From Clostridiales bacterium UBA1770 (lineage in GTDB: Bacteria > Bacillota > Clostridia > Oscillospirales > CAG-272): DNA of 19,458 bases. Location: NCBI GenBank assembly GCA_002315325.1, contig DCGU01000074.1:1-19458 (forward strand), given 5' to 3'. Under the pieces are notes generated by a model. It saw nothing but the letters and a program-made list of their open reading frames with translations. It was not told the origin of the DNA and made no database searches. Below, piece by piece: positions 1 through 6,794 of this stretch. The translations under genes were made by a program, and so were the position numbers. Positions within the stretch are counted from its first letter, which is position 1, and the number at the start of each line of letters is the position of its first letter.

Positions 1-2178
1 CAGTTAAAAAATGAAGAACGTTTCCAGCCTATTTTTGGTATTGGCGATACCACCATTCGTGAAAATGAAATGAATGTGGAAACGACGTTCAATCAGGAAA
101 TTTCCGCCACGGAACAGAATGCCAAGCGTTTCAAGGAAGGTCAGGAAAACATTCAGGACAAACCGCGTACGGCTTTCTTTGAGGAACCGGAAGAGGAAGA
201 GGAAACGGTAGAACGTGTAGAATCGTTCTTACATCGGACAGAAGAGAAGAAGGAAGAAGACTTTGAACCGGATATCCGGGTTCCTGCTGAATTCTTCCAG
301 GATAATTTTGAACAGAATCCGGATTTGTTTGTGCGCACGGATGAAGACGATCCTCTAAGGAATCAGGATAGCAATCTGAATCCGGATACAGAAGAGTTGG
401 AAGATGCGCGCGAGCCTCAGAATTATACACGTACTGTCATTACTTCCAACGGGAAGATTATGCGTGTGGAAACAGACGGCGATATTCTTTCTAAAAAGAA
501 GATTTATAACGGAGACGGAGAAGAGGTGACTCCTTCCGGGGCAGCTGTTTCTGCGGCTACGAGAGATACGGGAGCAGCTGTTTCCGCGGTTACGGGAAAT
601 ACAGGGGCAGCTGTTGCTGAAAAGAAAACGGAAACGGTTGAAACAGAGATTTTAGAGATTCACAAACCGGAAAAACCACCGCTTAAAGAGTATATGTTCC
701 CGTCTTTACGCTTATTGCATAAGGGAGCCGGAACAGGTGCCAAGGACCAGATTCAGGAAGAGATTAAGGATACGGCCAACCGTTTGCAGCAAACCTTGAA
801 AACCTTTGGCGTCAACGTAACCATTACCCACGTTTCTTACGGTCCATCGGTTACACGTTATGAAATTCAGCCGGAGCTTGGCGTAAAGGTCAGCAAAATT
901 TTGTCTTTAACCGATGATATTAAGCTTTCTTTAGCCGCTGCCGATATTCGTATTGAAGCCCCCATTCCAGGCAAATCGGCCATTGGTATTGAGGTGCCGA
1001 ATAAAGTCAAGCAGGGCGTTATGCTCCGGGATTTACTGGATTCGGATGCTTTCCGGAATGCAAAATCCTGCTTATCCTTTGGTCTTGGTAAAGACATTGA
1101 AGGCAATTTAATCATTTCCGACATTGAAAAAATGCCGCATGTACTGGTAGCCGGTACCACCGGTTCCGGTAAATCGGTTTGTATCAACAGCATTTTGATG
1201 AGTATCATGTATCACGCCACACCCCATGACGTCAAACTGATATTGATTGACCCGAAAAAGGTTGAATTTACGGTTTACCGTGATTTGCCGCACTTGTACG
1301 TACCCGTGGTGAACGATACCAAAAAAGCCGCCGGTGCGCTTTGCTCCGCCGTAACCGAAATGGAACGTCGTTACTCCTTGATTGAGGAGGCCGGTGTACG
1401 TGATATCGCCGCCTATAATGCCGGTATTGCTCAGGATCCCGACCGCGAATATTTGCCGCAAATCGTCATTATTATTGATGAGTTGGCGGAATTGATGATG
1501 ACCACCCGTGATTTGGTGGAAGCGCCGATCGTTCGTATCGCACAAAAGGCGCGTGCCGCCGGTATTCACCTCATCGTCGGTACCCAGCGTCCGTCGGTTG
1601 ACGTCGTTACCGGTTTGATTAAGGCCAACATTCCTTCCCGTATCGCCTTTACCGTTGCTACGCAAACGGACTCCCGTACCATTTTGGATATGATGGGTGC
1701 CGAAAAGCTGATGGGCCGCGGTGATATGCTCTATTCCCCAATCGGTACGTTCAAACCCAAGCGTGTGCAGGGTGCTTTCGTCAGTGACGACGAAGTTGAG
1801 GCTGTCGTCAAATTCGTAAAAGAAAACAACGAGGGCGCACAGTACAACGAGGAGTTTACCAAGCAGATTGAAATCGAAGCCGCCAAGGCGGATAAGAAAG
1901 CTACCGGCGGACCTGCCGAGCTCGATGACGAGGGGGCAGGGAGCAGCGAGAACGGCGACAATAAGTTTGTCGAGGCCGTGCAGCTGGCCGTTGATACCGG
2001 TAAGATTTCCACGTCGCTGCTGCAGCGCAAACTGGGACTCGGCTACGGTCGTGCCGCCAAGATTATCGATGAAATGGAAGACAAGGGATACGTCGGTGCC
2101 TCCGACGGCCAAAAGCCCCGTAAGATTCTTATCACCCAGGATGAGTTCCTGGAAAAACGTATGAACGGAACGTTATGA
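1..2178 (+). CDS. ftsK: DNA translocase FtsK/SpoIIIE, 5'-truncated by the window edge
   Basis: Septal, membrane-anchored, ATP-driven double-stranded DNA pump that clears chromosomes from the division or sporulation septum. The frame is open from base 1, so the first ATG at 70 is internal and the usual N-terminal membrane segments lie upstream, outside the window. Counting from the ATG at 70, the first ~200 residues are an acidic Glu/Asp-rich linker with an Ala/Gly/Val/Thr repeat (bases 538-618). The motor follows: Walker A GTTGSGKS at residues 362-369 and Walker B ending in IIIDE near residue 470. A QRPS(V/T)DV-type motif sits just after. The last ~70 residues are the winged-helix gamma domain (DNKFVEAVQ..., GYGRAAKIIDEME), which in this family reads KOPS/SRS DNA sequences. 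It ends with TGA and is followed by a terminator at 2264-2299. Family assignment is very secure; whether it is the FtsK or the SpoIIIE orthologue is not decided here. Confidence 0.96.
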   Translation, partial: QLKNEERFQPIFGIGDTTIRENEMNVETTFNQEISATEQNAKRFKEGQENIQDKPRTAFFEEPEEEEETVERVESFLHRTEEKKEEDFEPDIRVPAEFFQDNFEQNPDLFVRTDEDDPLRNQDSNLNPDTEELEDAREPQNYTRTVITSNGKIMRVETDGDILSKKKIYNGDGEEVTPSGAAVSAATRDTGAAVSAVTGNTGAAVAEKKTETVETEILEIHKPEKPPLKEYMFPSLRLLHKGAGTGAKDQIQEEIKDTANRLQQTLKTFGVNVTITHVSYGPSVTRYEIQPELGVKVSKILSLTDDIKLSLAAADIRIEAPIPGKSAIGIEVPNKVKQGVMLRDLLDSDAFRNAKSCLSFGLGKDIEGNLIISDIEKMPHVLVAGTTGSGKSVCINSILMSIMYHATPHDVKLILIDPKKVEFTVYRDLPHLYVPVVNDTKKAAGALCSAVTEMERRYSLIEEAGVRDIAAYNAGIAQDPDREYLPQIVIIIDELAELMMTTRDLVEAPIVRIAQKARAAGIHLIVGTQRPSVDVVTGLIKANIPSRIAFTVATQTDSRTILDMMGAEKLMGRGDMLYSPIGTFKPKRVQGAFVSDDEVEAVVKFVKENNEGAQYNEEFTKQIEIEAAKADKKATGGPAELDDEGAGSSENGDNKFVEAVQLAVDTGKISTSLLQRKLGLGYGRAAKIIDEMEDKGYVGASDGQKPRKILITQDEFLEKRMNGTL
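538..618 (+). repeat. 33-bp tandem repeat inside the ftsK linker
   Basis: Two full 33-bp units (538-570, 571-603) and a 15-18-bp partial third (604 onwards) encode GAAVSAATRDT, GAAVSAVTGNT and GAAVAE. The unit is a multiple of three, so copy-number change would keep the frame. It lies in the low-complexity linker between the membrane part and the motor, where length is usually free to vary. Confidence 0.85.
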
Positions 2179-2181
2179 AAA

Positions 2182-2216
2182 AGTTAACAGTTAAGAGTTA
2201 AGAGTTTACAGTTTAC
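2182..2216 (+). repeat. Five tandem heptamers after ftsK
   Basis: Five head-to-tail 7-bp units run without a gap from four bases after the ftsK stop: AGTTAAC, AGTTAAG (twice), AGTTTAC (twice). They lie between the stop codon and the terminator, so they are transcribed in the ftsK 3' untranslated region. No coding function is possible in this spacing. Confidence 0.85.
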
Positions 2217-2263
2217 TGTAACCTTGAAACGAACCGTTTAGCCAATCGCTTTACCATAGACGT

Positions 2264-2299
2264 ACAGCGCCTGCGAAAATCGTCGCAGGCGCTGTTTTT
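2264..2299 (+). terminator. Intrinsic terminator of ftsK
   Basis: A 13-bp perfect stem (2264-2276 with 2283-2295, core GCGCCTGCGA) has a 6-nt loop and runs into TTTTT at 2295-2299. It ends the transcript that starts upstream of the window. Confidence 0.93.
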
Positions 2300-2525
2300 A
2301 TCTAATTTGGAAGAAAACGTGATAGGTGTAGCGTCTGTTCATTCCAAAATATATCTTGAAAAAACGAAAGATGCTGCATTAAAAATGCGTGCTGCACCGC
2401 CTGCAATGACATAAAAGTGCTTCTAATGGAGTAAAACACCATTAATTCATCGGCACAAAATGCCAAAAAATGAGATTGAGTAACTTTTATTTTCCCATTT
2501 CGGAAAAAATAATTTAAAAAAGTGC
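2300..2525. other. AT-rich gap between the ftsK terminator and the recA promoter
   Basis: No convincing gene is seen here on either strand. The only structure noticed is a weak nested inverted repeat (TAATGG at 2424-2429 with CCATTA at 2439-2444, GTGC at 2417-2420 with GCAC at 2453-2456), which could be chance. Because the recA promoter lies downstream at 2526, this DNA is not part of the recA leader. No T-box or other riboswitch signature was recognised. Confidence 0.5.
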
Positions 2526-2554
2526 TTGACAAACCGTTTCGCGGCGAGTATAAT
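2526..2554 (+). promoter_or_regulatory. Perfect-consensus sigma-A promoter of recA
   Basis: TTGACA (2526-2531), a 17-bp spacer, then TATAAT (2549-2554). Both hexamers and the spacing match the housekeeping consensus exactly. A start near 2561 would give a leader of about 70 nt. No GAAC-N4-GTTC LexA box of the Gram-positive type is seen over or beside it, which is unusual for recA. Confidence 0.9.
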
Positions 2555-2631
2555 GATGTCGTAATCAAAAAAACGAAGACCCGCTGACCGCACGCGGCAG
2601 GGGTGTGATGAAATGAAAGTGAGAAAAAACG

Positions 2632-3768
2632 ATGGCTGTTGCAAAGAAACCCGCTGACAAAAAAGGTGATAAGGCTGACCTCAACACGGCAGAGGGCCGT
2701 GAGATTGCCCTGCAGGCTGCGCTCAAACAGATTGACCGCGACTTCGGTTCCGGTGCCATTATGAAATTGGGTGAAAATAAACATATGGAAGTTTCCGCCG
2801 TTTCCACCGGTTCCATTTCCCTGGATATGGCGCTCGGTATCGGCGGCGTACCCCGCGGCCGTATCGTTGAAATCTTTGGGCCTGAATCTTCCGGTAAAAC
2901 GACCGTTGCCCTCCACATCGTTGCCGAAGTGCAGAAGACCGGCGGCAACGCTGCTTTCATCGATGCCGAGCACGCGCTCGATCCCGTCTACGCCAAGGCG
3001 CTCGGCGTGGATATTGACAACCTGCTCGTTTCCCAGCCCGACTGCGGTGAAGACGCGCTCGAAATCACCGACGCCCTGGTGCGTTCCGGTGCCATCGACG
3101 TCATCGTCGTCGACTCCGTTGCCGCACTGGCACCCCGTGCCGAAATTGAAGGCGATATGGGGCAGGCACAGGTCGGTATGCAGGCGCGCCTGATGTCCCA
3201 GGCCATGCGTAAACTGTCCGCCGTCATTGCCAAGAGCCAGTGTGTGGTTGTCTTCATCAACCAGCTGCGTGAAAAGGTCGGCATTTCTTACGGTAACCCC
3301 GAGACCACGCCCGGCGGCCGCGCATTAAAGTTCTACGCTTCCGTTCGTATCGACGTTCGTAAGGCAGAGCAGCTCAAAGAGGGCGGCGACGTATACGGTA
3401 ACCACGTGAAGTGCAAGGTCGTTAAGAATAAGGTGGCACCGCCTTTCCGCACGGCAGAATTCGATATTTTGTACGGTCACGGCATTTCCCGCACCGGTGA
3501 AATCATGGACTACGCACTGCAGCTGGATATCATCAAAAAGAGCGGTTCCTGGTTCTCCTACAACGGTGAAAAGATCGGGCAGGGTAAGGAAAACGTTCGT
3601 AAATATTTGGAAGATAACAAAGAACTGCTTGCCGAAATCGAAAAGCAGGTTCGCTCCTCCAAACTGGACGAGCTGGAGAACATCGAAGAGGGCGACGAGT
3701 TTGAAATGGACGACGACCTGGATATCCGTACGATGGAGGAAGAGGACGACGGCCATACCGAGGCTTGA
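2632..3768 (+). CDS. recA: Recombinase RecA
   Basis: ATP-dependent strand-exchange protein that forms filaments on single-stranded DNA, drives homologous recombination and triggers LexA self-cleavage. It has 378 residues, a little longer than typical because of a Lys-rich start (~20 residues) and an acidic tail ending EEEDDGHTEA. Walker A is GPESSGKT at residues 83-90; DAEHALD, VVVDSVAAL, the L1 segment around GDMGQAQVG and the L2 segment GISYGNPETTPGG are all present. The start is the first Met matching the family, but the ribosome site is poor (GAAAGTGAG-like purines about 10 nt upstream). It is expressed from the consensus promoter at 2526-2554. recX follows after 18 bp, the usual arrangement, so RecA and its modulator share a transcript. 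Confidence 0.99.
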   Translation: MAVAKKPADKKGDKADLNTAEGREIALQAALKQIDRDFGSGAIMKLGENKHMEVSAVSTGSISLDMALGIGGVPRGRIVEIFGPESSGKTTVALHIVAEVQKTGGNAAFIDAEHALDPVYAKALGVDIDNLLVSQPDCGEDALEITDALVRSGAIDVIVVDSVAALAPRAEIEGDMGQAQVGMQARLMSQAMRKLSAVIAKSQCVVVFINQLREKVGISYGNPETTPGGRALKFYASVRIDVRKAEQLKEGGDVYGNHVKCKVVKNKVAPPFRTAEFDILYGHGISRTGEIMDYALQLDIIKKSGSWFSYNGEKIGQGKENVRKYLEDNKELLAEIEKQVRSSKLDELENIEEGDEFEMDDDLDIRTMEEEDDGHTEA

Positions 3769-3786
3769 GTTTCCCTGTAGTCGAAC

Positions 3787-4422
3787 ATGGAAAGCCGCAT
3801 TATCTCCATTCGCGCCCGCAACGGCAGCGGTGTCATTGTCAGTGTAACGACGGAAACCGAAAACGGGCCCGTCACCGTCGCACTGCCGCTGGGGGACGAG
3901 CAGTATCTGCAGCTGCACCCGGTCAAGGGGCCGATTTCGCCCGAAACGCTCGAACAGTTCACGGCCGCATCCTCTTTGTGCCACGCCCTGGAGCGCGGCG
4001 CCCGAATGCTGTCTGCTTCTACCCATTCCGGTAAGGAGTTGACGCGCAAATTGCGCCTGGCAGGGGAAACACAGCAGGACGCGGAGCAGGCCGTTGCCGC
4101 CCTGCGTGAGCGCGGTATGATCAACGAGGAACAGGACGCGCTCCGCCTTGCCGAACGCTGCGTCAAAAAAGGGTGGGGGCCCCGCCGCGTTCTGTCGGAA
4201 CTGTATGCCAAGGGGTACGGGGAGTCCGCACAAACGGGGGCACGCGCCTATTTGGAGACCGTTGATTTTGAGGACGTTTGCGATAAAGTTTTGGCAAAGG
4301 TACGTTTGCCGGCAGCAGGCGACAGAACAGCCCTGCAGAAATTGCAGGCCTCGCTCCTGCGCCGCGGATTTTTACCGTCCACCATTCGTGAGTGTATCAA
4401 AAGGGCATTGTCAAACAGATAA
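3787..4422 (+). CDS. recX: Regulatory protein RecX
   Basis: Small helical protein that binds RecA filaments and modulates recombinase activity. It has 211 residues: an N-terminal extension of about 75 residues, then the repeated three-helix units of the family (GKELTRKLRLAGETQQDAEQAVAALRERGMINEEQDALRLAERCVKKGWGPRRV is their start, given only by key features: R..L...G, L...G.i.(D/E), G....L..kG). The ATG is the first possible start, since an in-frame TAG lies at 3778-3780. No Shine-Dalgarno site is visible, so translation may depend on ribosomes finishing recA 18 bp upstream. The identification rests on the helical repeat pattern and on the position immediately after recA. A strong terminator follows at 4429. 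Confidence 0.92.
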   Translation: MESRIISIRARNGSGVIVSVTTETENGPVTVALPLGDEQYLQLHPVKGPISPETLEQFTAASSLCHALERGARMLSASTHSGKELTRKLRLAGETQQDAEQAVAALRERGMINEEQDALRLAERCVKKGWGPRRVLSELYAKGYGESAQTGARAYLETVDFEDVCDKVLAKVRLPAAGDRTALQKLQASLLRRGFLPSTIRECIKRALSNR

Positions 4423-4428
4423 ACGTGC

Positions 4429-4474
4429 AGAAAAGCGACGCAAATCCGTACGATTTGCGTCGCTTTTCTTTTCT
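4429..4474 (+). terminator. Terminator of recA-recX
   Basis: An 18-bp perfect stem (4429-4446 with 4452-4469), 5-nt loop CGTAC, followed by a T-rich run (TTTTCTTTTC). The stem ends are themselves A/T runs, so it could work in both directions. Confidence 0.93.
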
Positions 4475-4499
4475 GTCCAAAACGATAAAAAGTAAAAAA

Positions 4500-4517
4500 A
4501 TGACCGAAGTCGGTCAT
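4500..4517. promoter_or_regulatory. Perfect inverted repeat ATGACCGA-AG-TCGGTCAT
   Basis: An 8-2-8 perfect palindrome sits 9 bp upstream of the -35 box of the FGGY kinase promoter. It could be an operator for the kinase gene. Read on the - strand it is a hairpin followed directly by seven T residues, so it could equally be a - strand terminator, although no - strand gene is seen to feed it. Confidence 0.55.
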
Positions 4518-4526
4518 AAAAACGTA

Positions 4527-4555
4527 TGGACGCATTTCTGCACGTATGATATAAT
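4527..4555 (+). promoter_or_regulatory. Sigma-A promoter of the FGGY kinase gene
   Basis: TGGACG (4527-4532, four of six consensus bases), a 17-bp spacer and a perfect TATAAT (4550-4555). The leader would be about 40 nt and ends in the ribosome site AGGAG (4591-4595). Confidence 0.75.
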
Positions 4556-4603
4556 GAAAGAGATAACAAACGGCCGAATGAATGCATAAAAGGAGATATT
4601 GTT

Positions 4604-6127
4604 ATGGTACTTGGGATCGAACTCGGGTCCACCCGCATCAAAAGCGTTTTGGTGGATGAAAAAGCGCACGTGATTTGTCAGGGCAATTTCGACTGGGAGA
4701 ACGTCTTAACGGACGGTCTGTGGAGTTATTCGCTGGAGGACGCTGTGCACGGGATGCAGGCGAGCTTTGCCGCTTTGCGTGCCGACTATGAAAAGAAGTT
4801 CGGTGCCGCTATGCCGGCCCCCGATGCCATCGGTATTTCCGGGATGATGCACGGCTATATTGCCACCGACACACAGGACAACCTGTTGGCCCCGTTCCGT
4901 ACCTGGCGCAACACGAACGCGGCGCAGGCGGCAGACGAATTAACGTCGTTGTTTGCTTTCCACGTGCCCATGCGTTGGAGCGTGTCCCAATATTATCAAA
5001 GCGTGCTGGAAAAGATGCCGCACGTGGGGCAGGTGGCACATCTCAATACGCTCGCCGGGTATATTCATCATCTCTTGACCGGGGAACGGGTGCTGGGCGT
5101 GAACGACGCCAGCGGTATGTTCCCGCTCAATGCCGCGGGCGACGATTACGATGCCGCAATGCTTTCTAAAATGGACGCCTTGCTGGCAACGCACGGTCTG
5201 CAGGTCTCCATGCAGAGACTGTTGCCGAAGGTTTTGCTTGCCGGGCAGGACGCAGGCCGACTGACAGAGCAGGGGGCTCTTTTACTCGACTCGACGGGAC
5301 AGTTGCCGGCGGGTTGCCCGCTTTGCCCGCCGGAGGGCGATATGGGGACCGGTATGGTGGCAACGAATTGCGTAGCGCCCCATACGGCCAATACGTCCTG
5401 CGGAACCAGTGCCAACCTGACGGTCATCCTCGACCGCCCGTTGGCACATTATTATCCCGAGATTGACGTTGTGCAAACGCCGGACGGCCATCCCGCCGCC
5501 CTGATTCATACGAATAACTGCACCGCCGAAATCGACGCCTGGGTCGGCCTGTTTAACCAGGTGTTGACGGCATTCGGCCATACGGTGGATAGAAGCGAAC
5601 TCTACAAAACGCTGTTCACGCAGTCGCTGCAGGCGGACGAGAGCGTCGGCGGTATCAGTGCCTATAACTTTTTGGCAGACGAACCGCTGGCCGGCGGGGG
5701 CAGGGGACTGCTCAACGTGCGCTGTGACAGTGCGTTGACCTTGAGCGATTTTATGCAGGCGCAAATCTACGCCGCCATTGCACCGCTCAGCCTGTCAAAG
5801 ACGATTTTGGAAAAAGAAAACGTGGCAATCGACCGCGTGCTGGCGCACGGCGGCTTTTTCAAAACGCCGTACGTGGGGCAGAGCGCCTTCTCGGCAACCG
5901 TCGGCGCGCCCGTCACCGTGATGGAAAACGCCGGCGAGGGCGGTGCCTGGGGCATCGCACTGCTTGCTATGTATCTTTCTCATACGGAACAGTCACTGCC
6001 CGCATTTCTGAATACCGTCTTTGCCGACGTCCCGCAAACCACGGTCACGGCAACCGCAGAAGAGCGCCGCCGCTTTGCCAATTTCATCGCGGGTTACCAA
6101 AACAATCTGTCATTGCTGCGCAAATAA
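4604..6127 (+). CDS. FGGY-family carbohydrate kinase (xylulokinase/ribulokinase-like)
   Basis: ATP-dependent sugar kinase of the XylB superfamily that would phosphorylate a ketose or polyol in the cytoplasm. It has 507 residues. The first ATP-fold strand and phosphate loop are IELGSTRIKSVLVDE (5-19). A substrate-side motif GISGMMHG lies at 77-84 and RTWRN at 99-103. The catalytic Asp is probably D246 in EGDMGTGM. The TSCGTSANL segment (264-272) and HGGFFKTPYVGQ (~415) form the C-terminal actin-like lobe. The start is fixed by AGGAG ending 8 nt upstream. It is flanked by its own promoter and terminator, so it is monocistronic. No isomerase, aldolase or sugar transporter is adjacent, so the substrate cannot be named; annotation as xylulokinase would be a guess. 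Confidence 0.9.
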   Translation: MVLGIELGSTRIKSVLVDEKAHVICQGNFDWENVLTDGLWSYSLEDAVHGMQASFAALRADYEKKFGAAMPAPDAIGISGMMHGYIATDTQDNLLAPFRTWRNTNAAQAADELTSLFAFHVPMRWSVSQYYQSVLEKMPHVGQVAHLNTLAGYIHHLLTGERVLGVNDASGMFPLNAAGDDYDAAMLSKMDALLATHGLQVSMQRLLPKVLLAGQDAGRLTEQGALLLDSTGQLPAGCPLCPPEGDMGTGMVATNCVAPHTANTSCGTSANLTVILDRPLAHYYPEIDVVQTPDGHPAALIHTNNCTAEIDAWVGLFNQVLTAFGHTVDRSELYKTLFTQSLQADESVGGISAYNFLADEPLAGGGRGLLNVRCDSALTLSDFMQAQIYAAIAPLSLSKTILEKENVAIDRVLAHGGFFKTPYVGQSAFSATVGAPVTVMENAGEGGAWGIALLAMYLSHTEQSLPAFLNTVFADVPQTTVTATAEERRRFANFIAGYQNNLSLLRK

Positions 6128-6146
6128 TCCAATTACACACGAACGC

Positions 6147-6181
6147 AAAAAGCGGATGGGGCCGAACCCCATCCGCTTTTT
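6147..6181. terminator. Bidirectional terminator between the kinase and tRNA-Ser
   Basis: A 15-bp perfect stem (6147-6161 with 6167-6181, AAAAAGCGGATGGGG on the left arm), loop CCGAA. The stem begins with five A and ends with five T, so it can stop both the kinase transcript (+) and the convergent tRNA transcript (-). Confidence 0.9.
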
Positions 6182-6210
6182 CCCTTTTCCGAAATCAAAA
6201 ACAAAAAGAA

Positions 6211-6236
6211 AGGCCGCCTGCGATTGCAAGCGGCTT
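6211..6236 (-). terminator. Terminator immediately after tRNA-Ser
   Basis: GCCGC (6213-6217) pairs with GCGGC (6230-6234), then a C/A mismatch and a TGC/GCA inner stem around GATT. On the - strand it is followed by CCTTTCTTTTTG. It begins a few bases after the CCA end of the tRNA. Confidence 0.75.
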
Positions 6237-6239
6237 TTC

Positions 6240-6331
6240 TGGCGGAGAAGCAGAGATTCGAACTCTGGAGGCGCTTTTGACGCCTACACGATTTCCAGTC
6301 GTGCGCCCTCGACCAACTAGGCGACTTCTCC
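6240..6331 (-). tRNA. tRNA-Ser (anticodon GGA)
   Basis: Reading the - strand, acceptor GGAGAAG (6331-6325) pairs with CTTCTCC, followed by discriminator G and an encoded CCA (6242-6240). The anticodon arm is CACGA-CTGGAAA-TCGTG, giving anticodon GGA (bases 6294-6296 on +), which reads UCC/UCU serine codons. A long variable arm (GGCG...CGCC) marks a class II tRNA, as expected for serine, and the T arm is CAGAG-TTCGAAT-CTCTG. The D arm holds CCTAGTTGGTCGAGGGC. All stems pair, so it looks functional. It has its own promoter and terminator. Confidence 0.97.
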
Positions 6332-6344
6332 AAAAGAATCGTCA

Positions 6345-6376
6345 CACGGGCTTGGTCGTTCCCCGGTAGACCCGTG
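6345..6376 (-). other. Hairpin in the tRNA-Ser 5' leader
   Basis: In the short leader between promoter and tRNA, CCCGTG (6371-6376) and CACGGG (6345-6350) can form a 6-bp stem that extends to GTCAC/GTGAC with a 2-nt bulge. It probably belongs to the precursor removed by RNase P. Confidence 0.5.
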
Positions 6377-6384
6377 ACCAGTAT

Positions 6385-6413
6385 AGTATATCCATTTTCC
6401 CGTGTTTTGTCAA
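6385..6413 (-). promoter_or_regulatory. Strong sigma-A promoter of tRNA-Ser
   Basis: On the - strand, TTGACA (6413-6408), a 17-bp spacer and TATACT (6390-6385). The -35 box is perfect and the -10 box differs at one base. Transcription would start near 6378 and give a leader of about 47 nt. Confidence 0.9.
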
Positions 6414-6549
6414 GAACTTTTTTTGAAAAAATGCAAAATCGTTGCTTGAAGTCCATTCCGGCCATCCGAATCGGCGTCTCGGAGCAGGAAAAACGCCTGT
6501 CGCGTTTTCGTAGGGGAGGGGTTCCCCCTCCCGTCTTCCGTGAAAATAC

Positions 6550-6671
6550 TGCAAAAACGATTACGCTTCATAACAATCCGGACGAAGAAAAACGGAGCAG
6601 AAATCGCCGTTCTTCCCCCCGCGAGCTGTACCTACGTACTGCGTGGGGGGAAAACGGCGATAGTTTTTGCA
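6550..6671. repeat. Nested inverted repeat (candidate structured element)
   Basis: Outer 9-bp arms TGCAAAAAC (6550-6558) and GTTTTTGCA (6663-6671) are perfect complements. Inside, ATCGCCGTT (6603-6611) pairs with the AACGGCGAT ending at 6661, then CCCCCC (6615-6620) pairs with GGGGGG (6645-6650). The tip is GTAC-CTAC-GTAC (6628-6639). The 44 nt between the left outer and inner arms is unpaired or forms a small side stem (CTTC/GAAG). Confidence 0.75.
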
Positions 6672-6672
6672 T

Positions 6673-6692
6673 GGAAAACCGCAAGGTTTTCC
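6673..6692. repeat. Perfect 8-bp hairpin with a GCAA tetraloop
   Basis: GGAAAACC, loop GCAA, GGTTTTCC: a perfect stem closed by a GNRA-type tetraloop, directly beside the larger nested repeat. It has no following T-run, so it is not an evident terminator. Confidence 0.75.
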
Positions 6693-6738
6693 TACCTTAG
6701 TTAAACGTTATTGTTTCGTCGTTCGTTATAATACAAAA

Positions 6739-6794
6739 GGGCATAATTATTTCTGCTTATTCTAAAAATAGAATTTGCAAAAACGATTATGCCC
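6739..6794. terminator. Nested hairpin downstream of the GyrB-like gene, possible terminator
   Basis: GGGCATAAT (6739-6747) pairs with ATTATGCCC (6786-6794). Inside is a second stem ATTCTA-AAAA-TAGAAT (6759-6774). T-runs follow on both sides (CGTTTTT on +, CCTTTTG on -), so it could end the - strand topoisomerase transcript about 50 nt after its stop. The large interior makes it weaker than a standard terminator. Confidence 0.5.

Noticed and set aside
1108..2112. 334-residue open frame on the - strand inside ftsK
   Set aside because: It is fully antisense to the conserved FtsK motor, with low-complexity composition and no recognisable domain; it reflects codon bias of the real gene.
2300..2631. 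Riboswitch or T-box before recA
   Set aside because: No T-box GGGTGGTACCGCG-like core or other known motif was recognised, and the recA promoter lies at 2526, leaving only a ~70-nt leader.
2302..2973. 223-residue - strand open frame from the ftsK-recA gap into recA
   Set aside because: It crosses the recA promoter and overlaps the RecA ATP site; no domain is recognisable.
3325..4233. 302-residue - strand open frame over recA and recX
   Set aside because: It runs across two real genes and their gap on the other strand, with no domain or ribosome site.
6240..6331. Integrated element using tRNA-Ser as attachment site
   Set aside because: No integrase gene and no repeated copy of the tRNA 3' end was found in the window.
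6374..6700. 108-residue + strand open frame in the hairpin-rich gap
   Set aside because: It reads through the tRNA promoter and several perfect hairpins, lacks a ribosome site and has an unnatural Arg/Ser/Pro-rich sequence.
6727..6732. TATAAT as a promoter
   Set aside because: No acceptable -35 box lies 16-18 bp upstream and no gene follows on the + strand.
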